Below, one piece after another: positions 1 through 9,122 of a DNA stretch of 64,000 nucleotides (position 1 is the stretch's first letter; every line of letters begins with the position of its first letter). Under the pieces are notes generated by a model, which saw only the letters and a program-made list of their open reading frames with translations, was not told the origin of the DNA and did not search any database. The position numbers and the translations under genes were made by a program. This stretch comes from Bacteroidota bacterium (GTDB lineage: Bacteria > Bacteroidota > Ignavibacteria > UBA10030 > UBA8401), in contig WBUG01000009.1 in NCBI GenBank assembly GCA_008933835.1, positions 1 to 64,000 of the forward strand, written 5' to 3'.

Positions 1-63
1 CCGATGGCCGCCGACTTCCAGCCGGCGTTCGAGAGCGTCGTCGCGTCGATGAAACTGAAGTAA
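1..63 (+). CDS. C-terminal end of an unidentified protein (partial)
   Basis: Frame 1 is open from the window edge and ends with TAA at 61-63, giving the last 20 residues of a protein (ending ...SVVASMKLK). It is followed directly by a clear transcription terminator, which supports a real gene end. Too little remains to identify a family. Confidence 0.6.
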   Translation, partial: PMAADFQPAFESVVASMKLK

Positions 64-83
64 ACGGAACGTCAACACCGAAC

Positions 84-123
84 GGACCCCGGAGCGGCAG
101 ACCGTCCGGGGTCCTTCGTTTTT
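84..123 (+). terminator. Rho-independent terminator
   Basis: Perfect 10-bp inverted repeat GGACCCCGGA (84-93) / TCCGGGGTCC (105-114) with an 11-base loop, followed by a T-rich tail (TTCGTTTTT). It closes the transcript of the partial gene at the left edge just before the ppa ribosome binding site. Confidence 0.85.
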
Positions 124-140
124 CGAGGAGGAGCACACCG

Positions 141-668
141 ATGAACCTGAAAGACCTGCCCATCGGCGACGGATTTCCCAAGACCATCAACGCGGTGGTC
201 GAGATCCCGAGCGGGAGCCGGAACAAGTACGAGTACGACGTCGACCTCGGCGTCTTCAAGCTCGACCGCGTCCTCTACTCCTCCATGCACTATCCCGAAG
301 CGTACGGGTTCGTCCCGAGCACGCTGTGGGACGACGGCGACCCGCTCGACATCCTCATCTTCATCGACCAGCCTCTCTTCACCGGCGTCATCGTCGAAGT
401 GAAGCCCATCGGCATCCTCCGTATGCAGGACGAGAAGGGACCGGACGACAAGATCCTCTCCGTGGCGGTGAACGACCCGACCTACAAGAACATCAGCGAC
501 GTGGCGGAGGTCCCCAAACACCTCCTCGTCGAGATCGAACACTTCTTCACCAGCTATAAACTCCTCGAGAACAAACACGTGCAGAGCTTCGGGTGGGACA
601 ATGTGCTGGTGGCGCTCGAAGCGGTGCGCCACGGGCATGAGCAGTACCGCCGCCTCAAGCGGCCGTGA
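141..668 (+). CDS. ppa: Inorganic pyrophosphatase (family I)
   Basis: This 175-residue protein matches the cytoplasmic family I soluble pyrophosphatases, which hydrolyse PPi to two phosphates and pull biosynthetic reactions forward. The family signature DDGDPLD lies at residues 64-70, giving the metal-binding aspartates D65 and D70, and a third acidic cluster (PDD) is at 101-103. Length is normal for bacterial enzymes. An AGGAGGAG ribosome binding site sits about 8 bases before the ATG. The gene starts just after a terminator, so it probably has its own promoter in the short gap or reads through. Identification is firm. Confidence 0.95.
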   Translation: MNLKDLPIGDGFPKTINAVVEIPSGSRNKYEYDVDLGVFKLDRVLYSSMHYPEAYGFVPSTLWDDGDPLDILIFIDQPLFTGVIVEVKPIGILRMQDEKGPDDKILSVAVNDPTYKNISDVAEVPKHLLVEIEHFFTSYKLLENKHVQSFGWDNVLVALEAVRHGHEQYRRLKRP

Positions 669-677
669 AGCGGCGCC

Positions 678-2738
678 TCAACGCAGGTAGAGCATCCGGC
701 GGGTCACGCTCTCCCCGCCGGCCGTGAGCCGGTACAGATAGACTCCCCCCGACAATCCCCGCCGTTCCGGTTCGAACCGGAGCGCATGCTCCCCCGACGG
801 GAACCAATCCCCCTCCGCGAGCGACGCCGCACGCCGTCCGAGAAGGTCGTACACGTCGAGCACGACCGGCCCTCCGGCCGGGAGGGAGAACCGTATCACC
901 GTCGCGGGATTGAACGGATTGGGGTGGTTCTGGGACAGAGAGAGGGAGGCCGGAACCGGTCCCTTCCTGCCGGTCCCGGCGATGCCGTGATGCCGGCGCA
1001 GCAGCGCGCTGAAATGTTCCGCCGTCACCGCCTGGATGCGGCTCCCGATGGCGGTGTCGTTCCGCATCAGGGAGAGGACCTGTTCGAGACGCGTCATGCT
1101 CAGGTCCGACGATGACGGATCGGGCCGGACGCCGAAATCGTCCTGCCGCATCCGCTGGTATCCGGCCAGCAGGAACCGCGGCGCCGGCTTCTTCTTCAGT
1201 TCGGCAAGGATGCGCGACGCCGCGGTCGAGATGTTCGCGACGTTCCCGTAGAAGCTACCGTCGTCGCAATGGTTGAACAGCAGGCCGCCGAACATCGTCA
1301 ACGGGGTCTGCAGCGCGAGCTGCGGGTCGTAGAGGAACGTGGTCCCCGCGCCCACGGCCTGCTGGAACTGTCCGTACTTCAGGAAATCGAAACTGTTGCT
1401 GATGGCCTTCCCGCGGTAGGTCGCCGTGCCTTTCCCTTCGTAATGCTTGTATCCGTAGACGGTCCGCAGACCGTACCGCTCCAGCAGCGACCGTGACGGA
1501 GCGACGGCGCCGCTGCGCACATCGATCGGCCAGAGATCGGGATACGCGTATCCCAACGGTGAAGTGACGCTGATGAATCCGTCGTTCGGCGTGGCGGTGT
1601 CATAGTAGTATCCGGCGACGAACGGACATTCCTCGAACAGATGCAGGTTCCATCCCCAGGTGAACGGGACGGCGCCGCGTTTCGGGGAGAGCCAGGCGCC
1701 GGAGTGGAACGAGAACTGCCAGTTCGATGCGTCCCCTTCGGAACCGATGAAGACGATGTAGTACTTCTCGCCGACCGTCACGGTGTCCGGATCGACCGCC
1801 GACGCCGGCACGAAGGAGCGCGGCGCCGCCGGGAAGGAGGAATGCCAGGAGAGATTGCCGAGGAGCGTTTCGTGAAAGCTCGCGCCGAACCATGCGAACC
1901 ACTGCGTCATCGGCTCCGGCCGTATCCATCCGTAGAGGTGGAACACCGACGCGCCGTTCCGTTGGCGCAGGAAGCTGAGGCACTTCTCCAGGATGTCGGC
2001 CTTCGGCGCCGGCATCGAATCCAGTTTCAGGTCGTCGTTGCCGGTGAGGTTCACCTGGAACATCCGGTGCCGGAGTGTGAAATCGGTGATCTCGCGGATG
2101 TACATCTTCGAGGGATTGCAGAGGGGAAGGACACACTCCGCGCCCCAGTTCAGCATCGTCAGGTACCGCTGTTCGGCCGAGAGACCGGCGGTGTTCCACG
2201 GATGCGACGGTGATTCCATCCGCGCCGGGAGCCACCGGGCGGAGTCGCCGTCGAACGGATCGGTGACGAACAGGGAGTCGGCCGACGCAAGGTTGTGCGT
2301 CACCGCCGCGGCGGCGGTGAGCGGAACACGGGAGGTCAGACCGCCGATCAGCGCGGCGTATTCCCCCTGCCACAGGAAGTTCTGTCCTGGAAAATTGCCG
2401 TACGTCGCTGCAGGGTCGTAGGTGACCGCCCCGGCGATGAACGGGCGGAACCGTTCGATGAGGTTCCCGATCCCGGCGATGCTGTCGAAGACGACTTTTC
2501 CCCGGCTTCGGTAGATATCCCTCCATGTCTCATCGGTCTGAGAATAGCTCCATGGTTCGTAGACGTTCAGTAAATAAAGACGGGCGGAATCGCGGTTGAC
2601 GATACCGGCGACGGCCATGGCGGTGAGCCGGTCCTGGGCGGACGAGCCCGTTCCATTATAGAGCACCGCATGGTATTGCGCGAAGAGCGGAGCGGCGGTC
2701 CAGAGCGCCAGCATGACGGACAAGAGGAGGCGGTTCAT
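678..2738 (-). CDS. GxGYxYP-family secreted protein with T9SS sorting domain
   Basis: The protein has a signal peptide (MNRLLLSVMLALWTAAPLFA), then a region resembling the GxGYxYP putative glycoside-hydrolase-like family: an N-terminal AVAGIVNRD segment typical of its first domain and a SPLGYAYPDLWP segment near residues 393-404 that is a variant of the name-giving motif. The C-terminus carries a NHPNPFNPATVIRFSL type IX sorting domain ending in YRLTAGGESVTRRMLYLR, so export through T9SS is expected. I start at 2738 because it opens a clean signal peptide; an upstream ATG at 2765 adds nine residues. Substrate is unknown. It is divergent from the cytochrome gene at 2862. Confidence 0.75.
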   Translation of the reverse strand: MNRLLLSVMLALWTAAPLFAQYHAVLYNGTGSSAQDRLTAMAVAGIVNRDSARLYLLNVYEPWSYSQTDETWRDIYRSRGKVVFDSIAGIGNLIERFRPFIAGAVTYDPAATYGNFPGQNFLWQGEYAALIGGLTSRVPLTAAAAVTHNLASADSLFVTDPFDGDSARWLPARMESPSHPWNTAGLSAEQRYLTMLNWGAECVLPLCNPSKMYIREITDFTLRHRMFQVNLTGNDDLKLDSMPAPKADILEKCLSFLRQRNGASVFHLYGWIRPEPMTQWFAWFGASFHETLLGNLSWHSSFPAAPRSFVPASAVDPDTVTVGEKYYIVFIGSEGDASNWQFSFHSGAWLSPKRGAVPFTWGWNLHLFEECPFVAGYYYDTATPNDGFISVTSPLGYAYPDLWPIDVRSGAVAPSRSLLERYGLRTVYGYKHYEGKGTATYRGKAISNSFDFLKYGQFQQAVGAGTTFLYDPQLALQTPLTMFGGLLFNHCDDGSFYGNVANISTAASRILAELKKKPAPRFLLAGYQRMRQDDFGVRPDPSSSDLSMTRLEQVLSLMRNDTAIGSRIQAVTAEHFSALLRRHHGIAGTGRKGPVPASLSLSQNHPNPFNPATVIRFSLPAGGPVVLDVYDLLGRRAASLAEGDWFPSGEHALRFEPERRGLSGGVYLYRLTAGGESVTRRMLYLR

Positions 2739-2861
2739 GCTGAAAAGTACCGAAAACCTGTCCATTCTGCAATGCAGTCACCGTCTTGGCCGCTTTTCCG
2801 GAAGGGAAAAAATGTTTACATTCATTCCGATAACCGAATTTCCATACAGGAGGAGGAGAAC

Positions 2862-3506
2862 ATGCGTCACGTGTTGATGTGCTGCATCGCTGTTGTGTTG
2901 TCTGTCGGTCTCGTGCAGGGGCAGACAGTGAGCTATACGGGGAACGTTCGGCCGATCTTCGACAGCTACGGTTGTCTCGGCTGTCACGGCGGGAGCGGGA
3001 ATCTGTTCCTCGATACATACTCGACCGTCTTCACGACCGGTGACCACAAACCGGTGGTGGTGGCGGGCGATACCAACAGTGTCCTCATCCTCAAGCTCAA
3101 GGGAACGGCGGGATTCGGCGCCCGGATGCCGAAAGGCGGAGAAGCGATGGCGCCTGCCGACCTGCAGACCATCATCGCGTGGGTGAAGGGCGGGGCGGTG
3201 GAGAACACGACATCGGCGGGTGAGAGCGGTGCACCGCTGCTGCGGACGTTCGATCTGCAGCAGAACTATCCGAACCCGTTCAATCCGTCGACACGGATCC
3301 GGTTCAGCGTACCGTCGGCGGGACCGGTGCGGCTGGCGGTCTACGACGCCGTGGGTCGTGAAGCGGCGGTCATCGTGAACGGCGTGCTTCCTGCGGGGAG
3401 CTATGAGTATCCCTTCTCCGGCCGCGGACTTTCGAGCGGAACGTACTATTACCGTCTGGAAGCGGACGGAAGCGTGTCGACGAAGAAATTCATCCTGACA
3501 AAATGA
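2862..3506 (+). CDS. Secreted monoheme cytochrome c with T9SS sorting domain
   Basis: A 214-residue protein with signal peptide (about residues 1-21), a single covalent heme motif CLGCH at residues 38-42, and a region ending MPKGGEAMAPADLQTIIAWVKGGA that matches planctomycete-type cytochrome c domains. After a short linker comes a NYPNPFNPSTRIRF type IX C-terminal domain ending in KKFILTK. The start is set by a very strong AGGAGGAGGAG site just upstream of the ATG; the longer in-frame ORF beginning near 2670 has no such support. A heme protein carrying a T9SS signal implies a cell-surface or outer-membrane location. Its stop overlaps the next start by ATGA. Confidence 0.85.
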   Translation: MRHVLMCCIAVVLSVGLVQGQTVSYTGNVRPIFDSYGCLGCHGGSGNLFLDTYSTVFTTGDHKPVVVAGDTNSVLILKLKGTAGFGARMPKGGEAMAPADLQTIIAWVKGGAVENTTSAGESGAPLLRTFDLQQNYPNPFNPSTRIRFSVPSAGPVRLAVYDAVGREAAVIVNGVLPAGSYEYPFSGRGLSSGTYYYRLEADGSVSTKKFILTK

Positions 3507-4333
3507 AGGATGCTCCGGTCACGGTCATCGGCGCAGGAGCGGTCGGCCGCTCGCTGGCACAGGCGCTGGTCCGGGCCGGTCTACGGTTGAAGGGGATCTA
3601 TTCCCTTAACGGAACGAGCGCGCGACGTCTCGCACGGAGTTTGCGCGTGCCGGACAGCGGCCCGCTTGACATGATGACGAACGCCGCCGGTACGGTCATC
3701 ATCGCTGTGCCGGACGACGGGATCCGTACCGTGGTCCGGCATCTCGCCCGGACCTCGGCTTCGCTGCGCGGTGTGGTCGTTCTTCACACGTCCGGAGCGT
3801 TGAACGGAGGAGCGCTCAAGCCGCTCAAACGCCTCGGCGCTTCGGTCGGCTCTCTGCATCCGATGCAGACCTTCCCCCGCGGCGCAGTGACTCCGCTCGC
3901 CGGATGCTGGATGGCGGTGGAGGGGGAAGTCCGGGCGGTCGCGGCGGCACGGATGCTGGCGCGGCGGACGGGTGCGTTCCCGGTGCGCATCGCTCCGGCG
4001 CAGAAAGCGGCATACCATGCGGCCGGCGTGTTCGTCTCCAACTATTTCGTGACGCTCGCCGGCGTCGCGGAAGAACTACACCGGCGCGCCGGCATCCCGC
4101 CGCGTACCTCCCGGCCGATGCTGGCGCCGCTCATGCGGCGGACCGTCGAGAACATCCTCGCGCTCGGACCGGCCGCAGCCCTGACCGGTCCTGTGGAACG
4201 GGGGGACTTCCGCACGGTGGAGCGGCATCGCAGGGCGCTCGCCGGCCACCGGTTCCTCGCTCTCTACGACGCCCTGGCCGCCGAGACCGCCCGCGTGGCC
4301 CGGCGCAAGAAACGGAATCGACATGCTCGTTGA
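3503..4333 (+). CDS. Rossmann-fold / DUF2520 domain protein
   Basis: 276 residues. The N-terminus has a dinucleotide-binding glycine pattern GAGAVG (residues 10-15), followed by AVPDDGI and LHTSGAL segments and GSLHPMQTF, the hallmark of the Rossmann-like plus DUF2520 protein family, which resembles F420/NADP oxidoreductases and ketopantoate reductase-type enzymes. Substrate is not known for the family. It overlaps the cytochrome gene by ATGA and the following histidinol-phosphatase gene by 11 bases, so it is translated as part of the 2862-7005 run. Family assignment is good, function open. Confidence 0.75.
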   Translation: MKDAPVTVIGAGAVGRSLAQALVRAGLRLKGIYSLNGTSARRLARSLRVPDSGPLDMMTNAAGTVIIAVPDDGIRTVVRHLARTSASLRGVVVLHTSGALNGGALKPLKRLGASVGSLHPMQTFPRGAVTPLAGCWMAVEGEVRAVAAARMLARRTGAFPVRIAPAQKAAYHAAGVFVSNYFVTLAGVAEELHRRAGIPPRTSRPMLAPLMRRTVENILALGPAAALTGPVERGDFRTVERHRRALAGHRFLALYDALAAETARVARRKKRNRHAR

Positions 4334-5123
4334 CTATCACACCCATAATGAACTGTGCAAACACGCCGACGGCGCACTGGAAGAGTACGTCCGCCACGCC
4401 GTCCGCATCGGATTGAAGGAGATCGGTCTTGCGGACCATTCGCCGATGCCGAACGACTGGGACATCGAGGTGCGGATGTACGAGGAGCAGTTCTGGTCCC
4501 TCTACAAACCGGCGGTGCTGGAGCTGCGGGAGAAGTACCGGGGGCAGATCGACATCAAGTTCGCGGTGGAGGGTGACTTCTTCCCCGGCACGGAGGAATG
4601 GGTGCGGGAGTTCAATGCGAAGAACGAGTTCGATTACGTCATCGGTTCGGTCCATTACCTCGGCGAGTGGGGCTTCGACAATCCGCTCTACGTTGGGAAG
4701 TTCGACCATGCGGAAATCGACCAGGTGTACCTGTCGTACTATGACCACATCAAACGCTCCGCCGCCTGCGGACTGTTCGACATCGTCGGACACTGCGACC
4801 TGGTGAAGAAGTTCGGCCACCGTCCCACGAAGGACATCGAGGAAGTGCTGCGGGAGACGTTGAAGGTCGTGAAGAACGCCGGGATGGCGGTGGAGATCAA
4901 CACCTCCGGCCTCCGCAAGCCGGTGAAGGAGGTCTACCCGAGCGAGACGATCCTCCGCATCTGTTCCGAACTGGACATTCCGCTCACGCTCGGCTCGGAC
5001 GCGCACACGCCGGGGGATGTGGGACGCGATTTCGAAGTCGCGAAAGGGCTCGTCGAGCGGTACGGCAAGGGACGCATCTCCCTCTACACGCGGCGGCAGC
5101 GCTCGGAGGTCTCCATCGCATGA
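4323..5123 (+). CDS. HisJ-type histidinol-phosphatase (PHP family)
   Basis: 266 residues with the PHP-domain metal motif DYHTHNELCKH near the N-terminus (H6, H8, H14), GLADHSP, GSVHYLG, DIVGHCDL and a C-terminal TLGSDAHTP block. This set matches the HisJ family, which removes phosphate from L-histidinol phosphate in histidine synthesis. No other his gene is nearby, so a different phosphate ester substrate is possible. The start overlaps the DUF2520 gene by 11 bases and the stop overlaps the next start by ATGA. Confidence 0.82.
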   Translation: MLVDYHTHNELCKHADGALEEYVRHAVRIGLKEIGLADHSPMPNDWDIEVRMYEEQFWSLYKPAVLELREKYRGQIDIKFAVEGDFFPGTEEWVREFNAKNEFDYVIGSVHYLGEWGFDNPLYVGKFDHAEIDQVYLSYYDHIKRSAACGLFDIVGHCDLVKKFGHRPTKDIEEVLRETLKVVKNAGMAVEINTSGLRKPVKEVYPSETILRICSELDIPLTLGSDAHTPGDVGRDFEVAKGLVERYGKGRISLYTRRQRSEVSIA

Positions 5124-5578
5124 ATCCGCGCATCCTCATCATCGCCCTGCTCGGCGTACTGGCCGCCCTCCTGACCTTCGTGCGGGAATCGGACGTACGG
5201 ATGCCCGATGCCGCACAGCTCGGTTTCGCGCGGAAGGAGCCGGTCGGCCCGGACAGGGTCGCGGCGATGGCGGACACGACGCTGCGGGTGCTGGGAGTGC
5301 CGGGGAAGAACATCCGTCCCGTCCGCAACCGGAACGACGTCCGGGTGAGCTATCCCCCCGGATTCGACATCCTGAACTTCATCAGCGCGATGAAGGACTC
5401 CCTCGACGGATTCGAGGCGGAGATCGTTTCGGTGGACAATGCGCGCGAGCGCTCCGCGGTGGTCCAGGTGACCTCTGGCGGCGCCATCGTCAGGAGCTAC
5501 ATCTTCAGCAAGGAACAGCAACCATCGGTACAGAAAGGAGCGACATCATCGGAACAAAAGAGAGCACCCCGGCGGTAA
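5120..5578 (+). CDS. Hypothetical membrane-anchored protein
   Basis: 152 residues, not recognised. An N-terminal hydrophobic stretch (residues 4-19, ILIIALLGVLAALLTF) looks like a signal anchor or signal peptide. The rest is a small soluble domain with the segment RVSYPPGFDILNFISAMKDSLDGFEAEIVSVDN, so the bulk is probably outside the cytoplasm. It begins with an ATGA overlap with the HisJ-type gene and ends with TAATG overlapping the glycyl-tRNA synthetase start, so it is translationally linked to both. Confidence 0.65.
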   Translation: MNPRILIIALLGVLAALLTFVRESDVRMPDAAQLGFARKEPVGPDRVAAMADTTLRVLGVPGKNIRPVRNRNDVRVSYPPGFDILNFISAMKDSLDGFEAEIVSVDNARERSAVVQVTSGGAIVRSYIFSKEQQPSVQKGATSSEQKRAPRR

Positions 5579-7005
5579 TGGACAAGATCGTTTCCCTCGC
5601 GAAACGCCGCGGCTTCGTCTTCCAGTCCAGCGAGATCTACGGCGGTCTGAACGGCTGCTGGGACTACGGTCCGCTCGGCGTGGAACTCCTCAACAACCTG
5701 AAGCAGTCCTGGTGGCGCGCGATGACCTACCGCGACGACATCGAGGGGGTGGACGCCTCCATCCTCATGCATCCGCGCGTGTGGGAGGCGTCGGGGCACG
5801 TCGCCAACTTCACGGACCCGATGGTGGACTGCCGGCAGTGCAAGGCGCGGTACCGGGTGGACGTGCTGATGGACGAACTGAACACGAAGAAGAAGAAGGA
5901 CGTCCTCCGCGAGCTCTATCCGGGCGAGTTCGACGGCCAGCAGCCGGACGAGCGCATCGCCTCGGAGTTCGCCGCCCGCATCGCCGGGGACGAGGCGACG
6001 GCGAAGGCCCTCACGGTCATCGCCTGTCCGAACTGCGGCACGAAGAGCTCGTTCACCGAGGCGCGGCAGTTCAACCTGATGTTCAAGACGTTCGTCGGTC
6101 CGGTCGAGGACTCGAACAACGTCGTCTACCTGCGTCCGGAGACCGCGCAGGGCATCTTCGTCAACTTCCTCAACGTGCAGAACGCGTCGCGGCAGAAGCT
6201 GCCGTTCGGCATCGCGCAGATCGGCAAGGCGTTCCGGAACGAGATCAACACGAAGAACTTCCTCTTCCGGACCCGCGAGTTCGAACAGATGGAGATGCAG
6301 TACTTCGTGAAGCCCGGCGAGGAGGACCGCTTCTTCGAGTACTGGCGCGGGGAGCGGATGAACTGGTTCCTGAGCCTCGGCATGAAACCGGAGCATCTCC
6401 AGTGGCACAAACATGAGAAGCTCGCCCACTATGCGAAGGCGGCGTTCGACATCGAGTTCAAGTTCCCGTTCGGGTGGGGCGAGGTGGAGGGGATCCACAG
6501 CCGCACCGATTTCGACCTCGGCAGCCACGAGAAGTTCTCCGGCAAGGCGATGAAGTACTTCGACGAACAGTCCAAGGAGAAGTTCGTCCCGTACGTCATC
6601 GAGACCTCGGTCGGTGCGAGCCGCTCCTTCATGGCGTTCCTCTGCGCCGCGTTCGACGAAGAGATGGTGGAGGGGGAGATGCGCACGGTGCTGCGGTTCC
6701 ATCCTTCGCTGGCCCCCATGAAGGCCGCCGTGCTGCCGCTCGTGAACCGCGACGGGATGGACGACATCGCCCGGTCGATGACCAGGGAACTGCAGAAGCA
6801 TTTCCGAGTCTTCTACGACGACAGCGGCGCCATCGGCCGCCGGTACCGCCGGCAGGACGAGATCGGAACGCCGTACTGCTTCACGGTCGACTCGCAGACG
6901 CTGCAGGACCGGACCGTGACGGTGCGCGAACGCGACTCGATGCAGCAGGAACGCATCGCCATGGACGCCGTGAAGGAGTATCTCCTGACGCGGATCCATC
7001 CCTGA
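5578..7005 (+). CDS. glyQS: Glycyl-tRNA synthetase (dimeric type)
   Basis: 475 residues from MDKIVSLAKRRGFVFQSSEIYGG, the standard start of the homodimeric class II glycyl-tRNA synthetase that charges tRNA-Gly. Diagnostic blocks include WDYGPLG, GHVANFTDPMVDC with paired CRQCK and CPNCG zinc-type motifs, RPETAQGIFVNF (motif 2 region), FRTREFEQMEMQYF and the C-terminal anticodon-binding domain ending ERIAMDAVKEYL. The reading frame is open further upstream, but family alignment puts the start at the ATG that overlaps the previous stop (TAATG). Ribosome binding is then likely by coupling. Confidence 0.95.
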   Translation: MDKIVSLAKRRGFVFQSSEIYGGLNGCWDYGPLGVELLNNLKQSWWRAMTYRDDIEGVDASILMHPRVWEASGHVANFTDPMVDCRQCKARYRVDVLMDELNTKKKKDVLRELYPGEFDGQQPDERIASEFAARIAGDEATAKALTVIACPNCGTKSSFTEARQFNLMFKTFVGPVEDSNNVVYLRPETAQGIFVNFLNVQNASRQKLPFGIAQIGKAFRNEINTKNFLFRTREFEQMEMQYFVKPGEEDRFFEYWRGERMNWFLSLGMKPEHLQWHKHEKLAHYAKAAFDIEFKFPFGWGEVEGIHSRTDFDLGSHEKFSGKAMKYFDEQSKEKFVPYVIETSVGASRSFMAFLCAAFDEEMVEGEMRTVLRFHPSLAPMKAAVLPLVNRDGMDDIARSMTRELQKHFRVFYDDSGAIGRRYRRQDEIGTPYCFTVDSQTLQDRTVTVRERDSMQQERIAMDAVKEYLLTRIHP

Positions 7006-7023
7006 CGAACCACCTATGGAGGA

Positions 7024-7977
7024 ATGATGAAGGACCTTTTCCTGAATCCGCAGCTGCAGTACCTCCGCGCCGGTTGGCGGATGGCCATCTTCGCCGTCAT
7101 CGCGTTCCTGACCGTGAACGTCCTGGTCGGACCGTTCGCACTCGCCTTCCGCGACCAGGCGTGGTTCAAGTTCGAATCGGTGCAGGTGCTCCTCACCTAC
7201 TCCGCGCTCACCGTCGCCGCCTGGGTGATGCTGCGGTTCGTCGACCGGAGGCCCTTCGTGTCCGTGGGACTCCACTTCCGTGCGGGCTGGGGGCGCGAGA
7301 TCGGACAGGGGGTGGCGATGGGGACGGCGATGATGTCCGCCATCGCCGCCGTACTGCACGGCGCCGGATGGGTGTCGGTGGAGTTCCGTTCGCTCGAGAC
7401 CGGCGAGATGCTTTTCATCCTCGGGAACAGTCTGGTCACGTACATCGCCGTGGGGTACGGCGAGGAGTTCATGTTCCGGGGATATCTGTTCCAGACCTTC
7501 CGCGAAGGGACGAACACGGTCGTTCCTGTCGCCGTCCTTTCGCTCCTCTTCGCCGCGGCGCACATGGGGAATCCGAACGTCTCCGTCTTCGGCCTCATCA
7601 ACATCGCCATGGCGGGTGTCTGGCTGTCGCTCGCGTACGTCAAGACGAACGCGCTCTGGTTCCCGATGGGTCTCCATTTCTCCTGGAACTTCACGCAGGG
7701 ATTCGTCTACTCGCTTCCGGTCAGCGGTACGACCTCGCCGAACACGCAGATCGGCACCGCCGTGGTGACGGGACCCGAATGGCTCACCGGCGGTTCGTTC
7801 GGTCCCGAAGGGGGTGCGCTCGCCACGATCGTTCTCATCGTCGCCACGCTCGCGATCGTGCTGTGGCCCGCCATCCGTCCCGCAGAGGGTTCGTGGACCT
7901 ATGCTTCGTGGCAAGAGGAGCGTCTGCGCGTCCTGACCCCGGCCGCACCCGCGGAGGAAGGGACCGTTCCGCAGTGA
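7024..7977 (+). CDS. CPBP-family intramembrane metalloprotease
   Basis: 317 residues, multi-spanning. The three family motifs are all present: EEFMFRG (E147, E148, R152), AAAHMGNP (H180) and HFSWN (H218). These form the zinc site of CAAX-type (CPBP/Rce1-like) intramembrane proteases. Substrates in bacteria are mostly unknown. A good AGGA sequence precedes the double ATG at 7024. The gene starts 18 bases after glyQS and its TGA is followed within two bases by the next gene, so it sits in a co-transcribed run. Confidence 0.88.
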   Translation: MMKDLFLNPQLQYLRAGWRMAIFAVIAFLTVNVLVGPFALAFRDQAWFKFESVQVLLTYSALTVAAWVMLRFVDRRPFVSVGLHFRAGWGREIGQGVAMGTAMMSAIAAVLHGAGWVSVEFRSLETGEMLFILGNSLVTYIAVGYGEEFMFRGYLFQTFREGTNTVVPVAVLSLLFAAAHMGNPNVSVFGLINIAMAGVWLSLAYVKTNALWFPMGLHFSWNFTQGFVYSLPVSGTTSPNTQIGTAVVTGPEWLTGGSFGPEGGALATIVLIVATLAIVLWPAIRPAEGSWTYASWQEERLRVLTPAAPAEEGTVPQ

Positions 7978-7979
7978 CG

Positions 7980-9122
7980 ATGGTGCGCCGGCTGACGCTG
8001 CTGCTGCTCCTGCCGGCGCTGGCCGGTGCGCAATGGCTCGCGTCGCCCGAGTTCGAAGAGCGGTCGCAGCGCGGCATCCAGGCGGTGTACAACCTGGAGT
8101 TCGAGAGGGCCGAGAGCGAGTTCCGTGCGCTCGCCGTGAAATTTCCCTCGCACCCGGCCGGCCGGTTCTTCCTCGGGATGATCGAGTGGTGGCGCATCCT
8201 GATCGATATGGAGGACGAATCGCGCGACGACCTGTTCATCGAGCGGATGGACGATGTCATCGACCTGTGCGACAGTCTGCTGGAGGCGAACGAGCACGAT
8301 GTGACGGCGCTCTTCTTCAAGGGGGGGGCGCTGGGGTTCCGCGGACGGCTCCGCGCGAACCGGAGCAACTGGATCACGGCGGCCAACGACGGCCGGAGGG
8401 CGCTCCCCATCGTGCAGCGGGCGTACGCCATCGCGCCGGAGAACGCGGACATCCTGCTCGGTATCGGCATCTATAATTACTATGCCGCCACCATCCCCGA
8501 GCGCTACCCCATCGTGAAGCCGGTGATGGTCTTCTTTCCCGAGGGGGACAAGCGGAAGGGGGTGGCGCAGCTCGAGACCGCATCGCGCGAGGCGCGGTAC
8601 GCCGCCATCGAGGCGACGTACTTCCTGCTGCAGCTGAACTACAACTATGAGCGGGAGTTCTCCGTCGCGCTCGCGCTGGCCGAGTCGCTCTTCCGGCGTT
8701 TCCCGGACAACGTCCTCTTCCAGCGGTACATCGGCCGGTGCGAGTACGTCCTCTCCCGGAACGACCGTGCCGCCGCCACCTTCGAGGAGATCGTGAAACG
8801 GTGCGGTGCGGGAGGGCGGGGATACGGACCTTCCGCGCTGCGGGAATCGCAGTACTACCTGGGGCTCCTTCGGATGCAGCAGAAGCGGTACGACGACGCC
8901 CTCCGGCACTTCTACGAGTGCGACCGACTCAGCCGCACGCTCGACCGGAAGGAGCAGTCCGGATTCATGATCTCCGCCAATCTCCGTGTGGGGATGATTT
9001 ACGACCTGCAGAAGCGCCGCGCCCTTGCTTTGAGGCAGTACGAGAAGGTGGAGGTGATGCGGGATTACGAAGGGTCGCGCGACATGGCGCGGCGGTATCG
9101 GAAGGAGCCATTCTCTCTATGA
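7980..9122 (+). CDS. Exported TPR-type repeat protein
   Basis: 380 residues starting with a signal peptide MVRRLTLLLLLPALAGA, then a helical-repeat protein: hydrophobic/aromatic spacing such as YNLEFERAESEFRALAVKFPSHPAGRFFLG, ALAESLFRRFPDNVLFQRYIGRCEYV and LGLLRMQQKRYDDALRHFYEC is typical of tetratricopeptide repeats. Probable scaffold in the periplasm. A GTG at 7974 that overlaps the upstream stop is an alternative start, but the ATG at 7980 gives the better signal peptide. The stop overlaps the ZIP transporter start (TATGA). Confidence 0.75.
   Translation: MVRRLTLLLLLPALAGAQWLASPEFEERSQRGIQAVYNLEFERAESEFRALAVKFPSHPAGRFFLGMIEWWRILIDMEDESRDDLFIERMDDVIDLCDSLLEANEHDVTALFFKGGALGFRGRLRANRSNWITAANDGRRALPIVQRAYAIAPENADILLGIGIYNYYAATIPERYPIVKPVMVFFPEGDKRKGVAQLETASREARYAAIEATYFLLQLNYNYEREFSVALALAESLFRRFPDNVLFQRYIGRCEYVLSRNDRAAATFEEIVKRCGAGGRGYGPSALRESQYYLGLLRMQQKRYDDALRHFYECDRLSRTLDRKEQSGFMISANLRVGMIYDLQKRRALALRQYEKVEVMRDYEGSRDMARRYRKEPFSL

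Noticed and set aside
5533-5547. AAAGGAG followed by an in-frame ATC as a rare start for glycyl-tRNA synthetase
   Set aside because: The ATG at 5578 fits the family start exactly and is coupled to the preceding stop; a non-standard start is not needed.
5497-7914. An 805-residue minus-strand frame opposite glycyl-tRNA synthetase and the CPBP protease
   Set aside because: Antisense shadow with the same biased composition; both plus-strand genes carry all family motifs.
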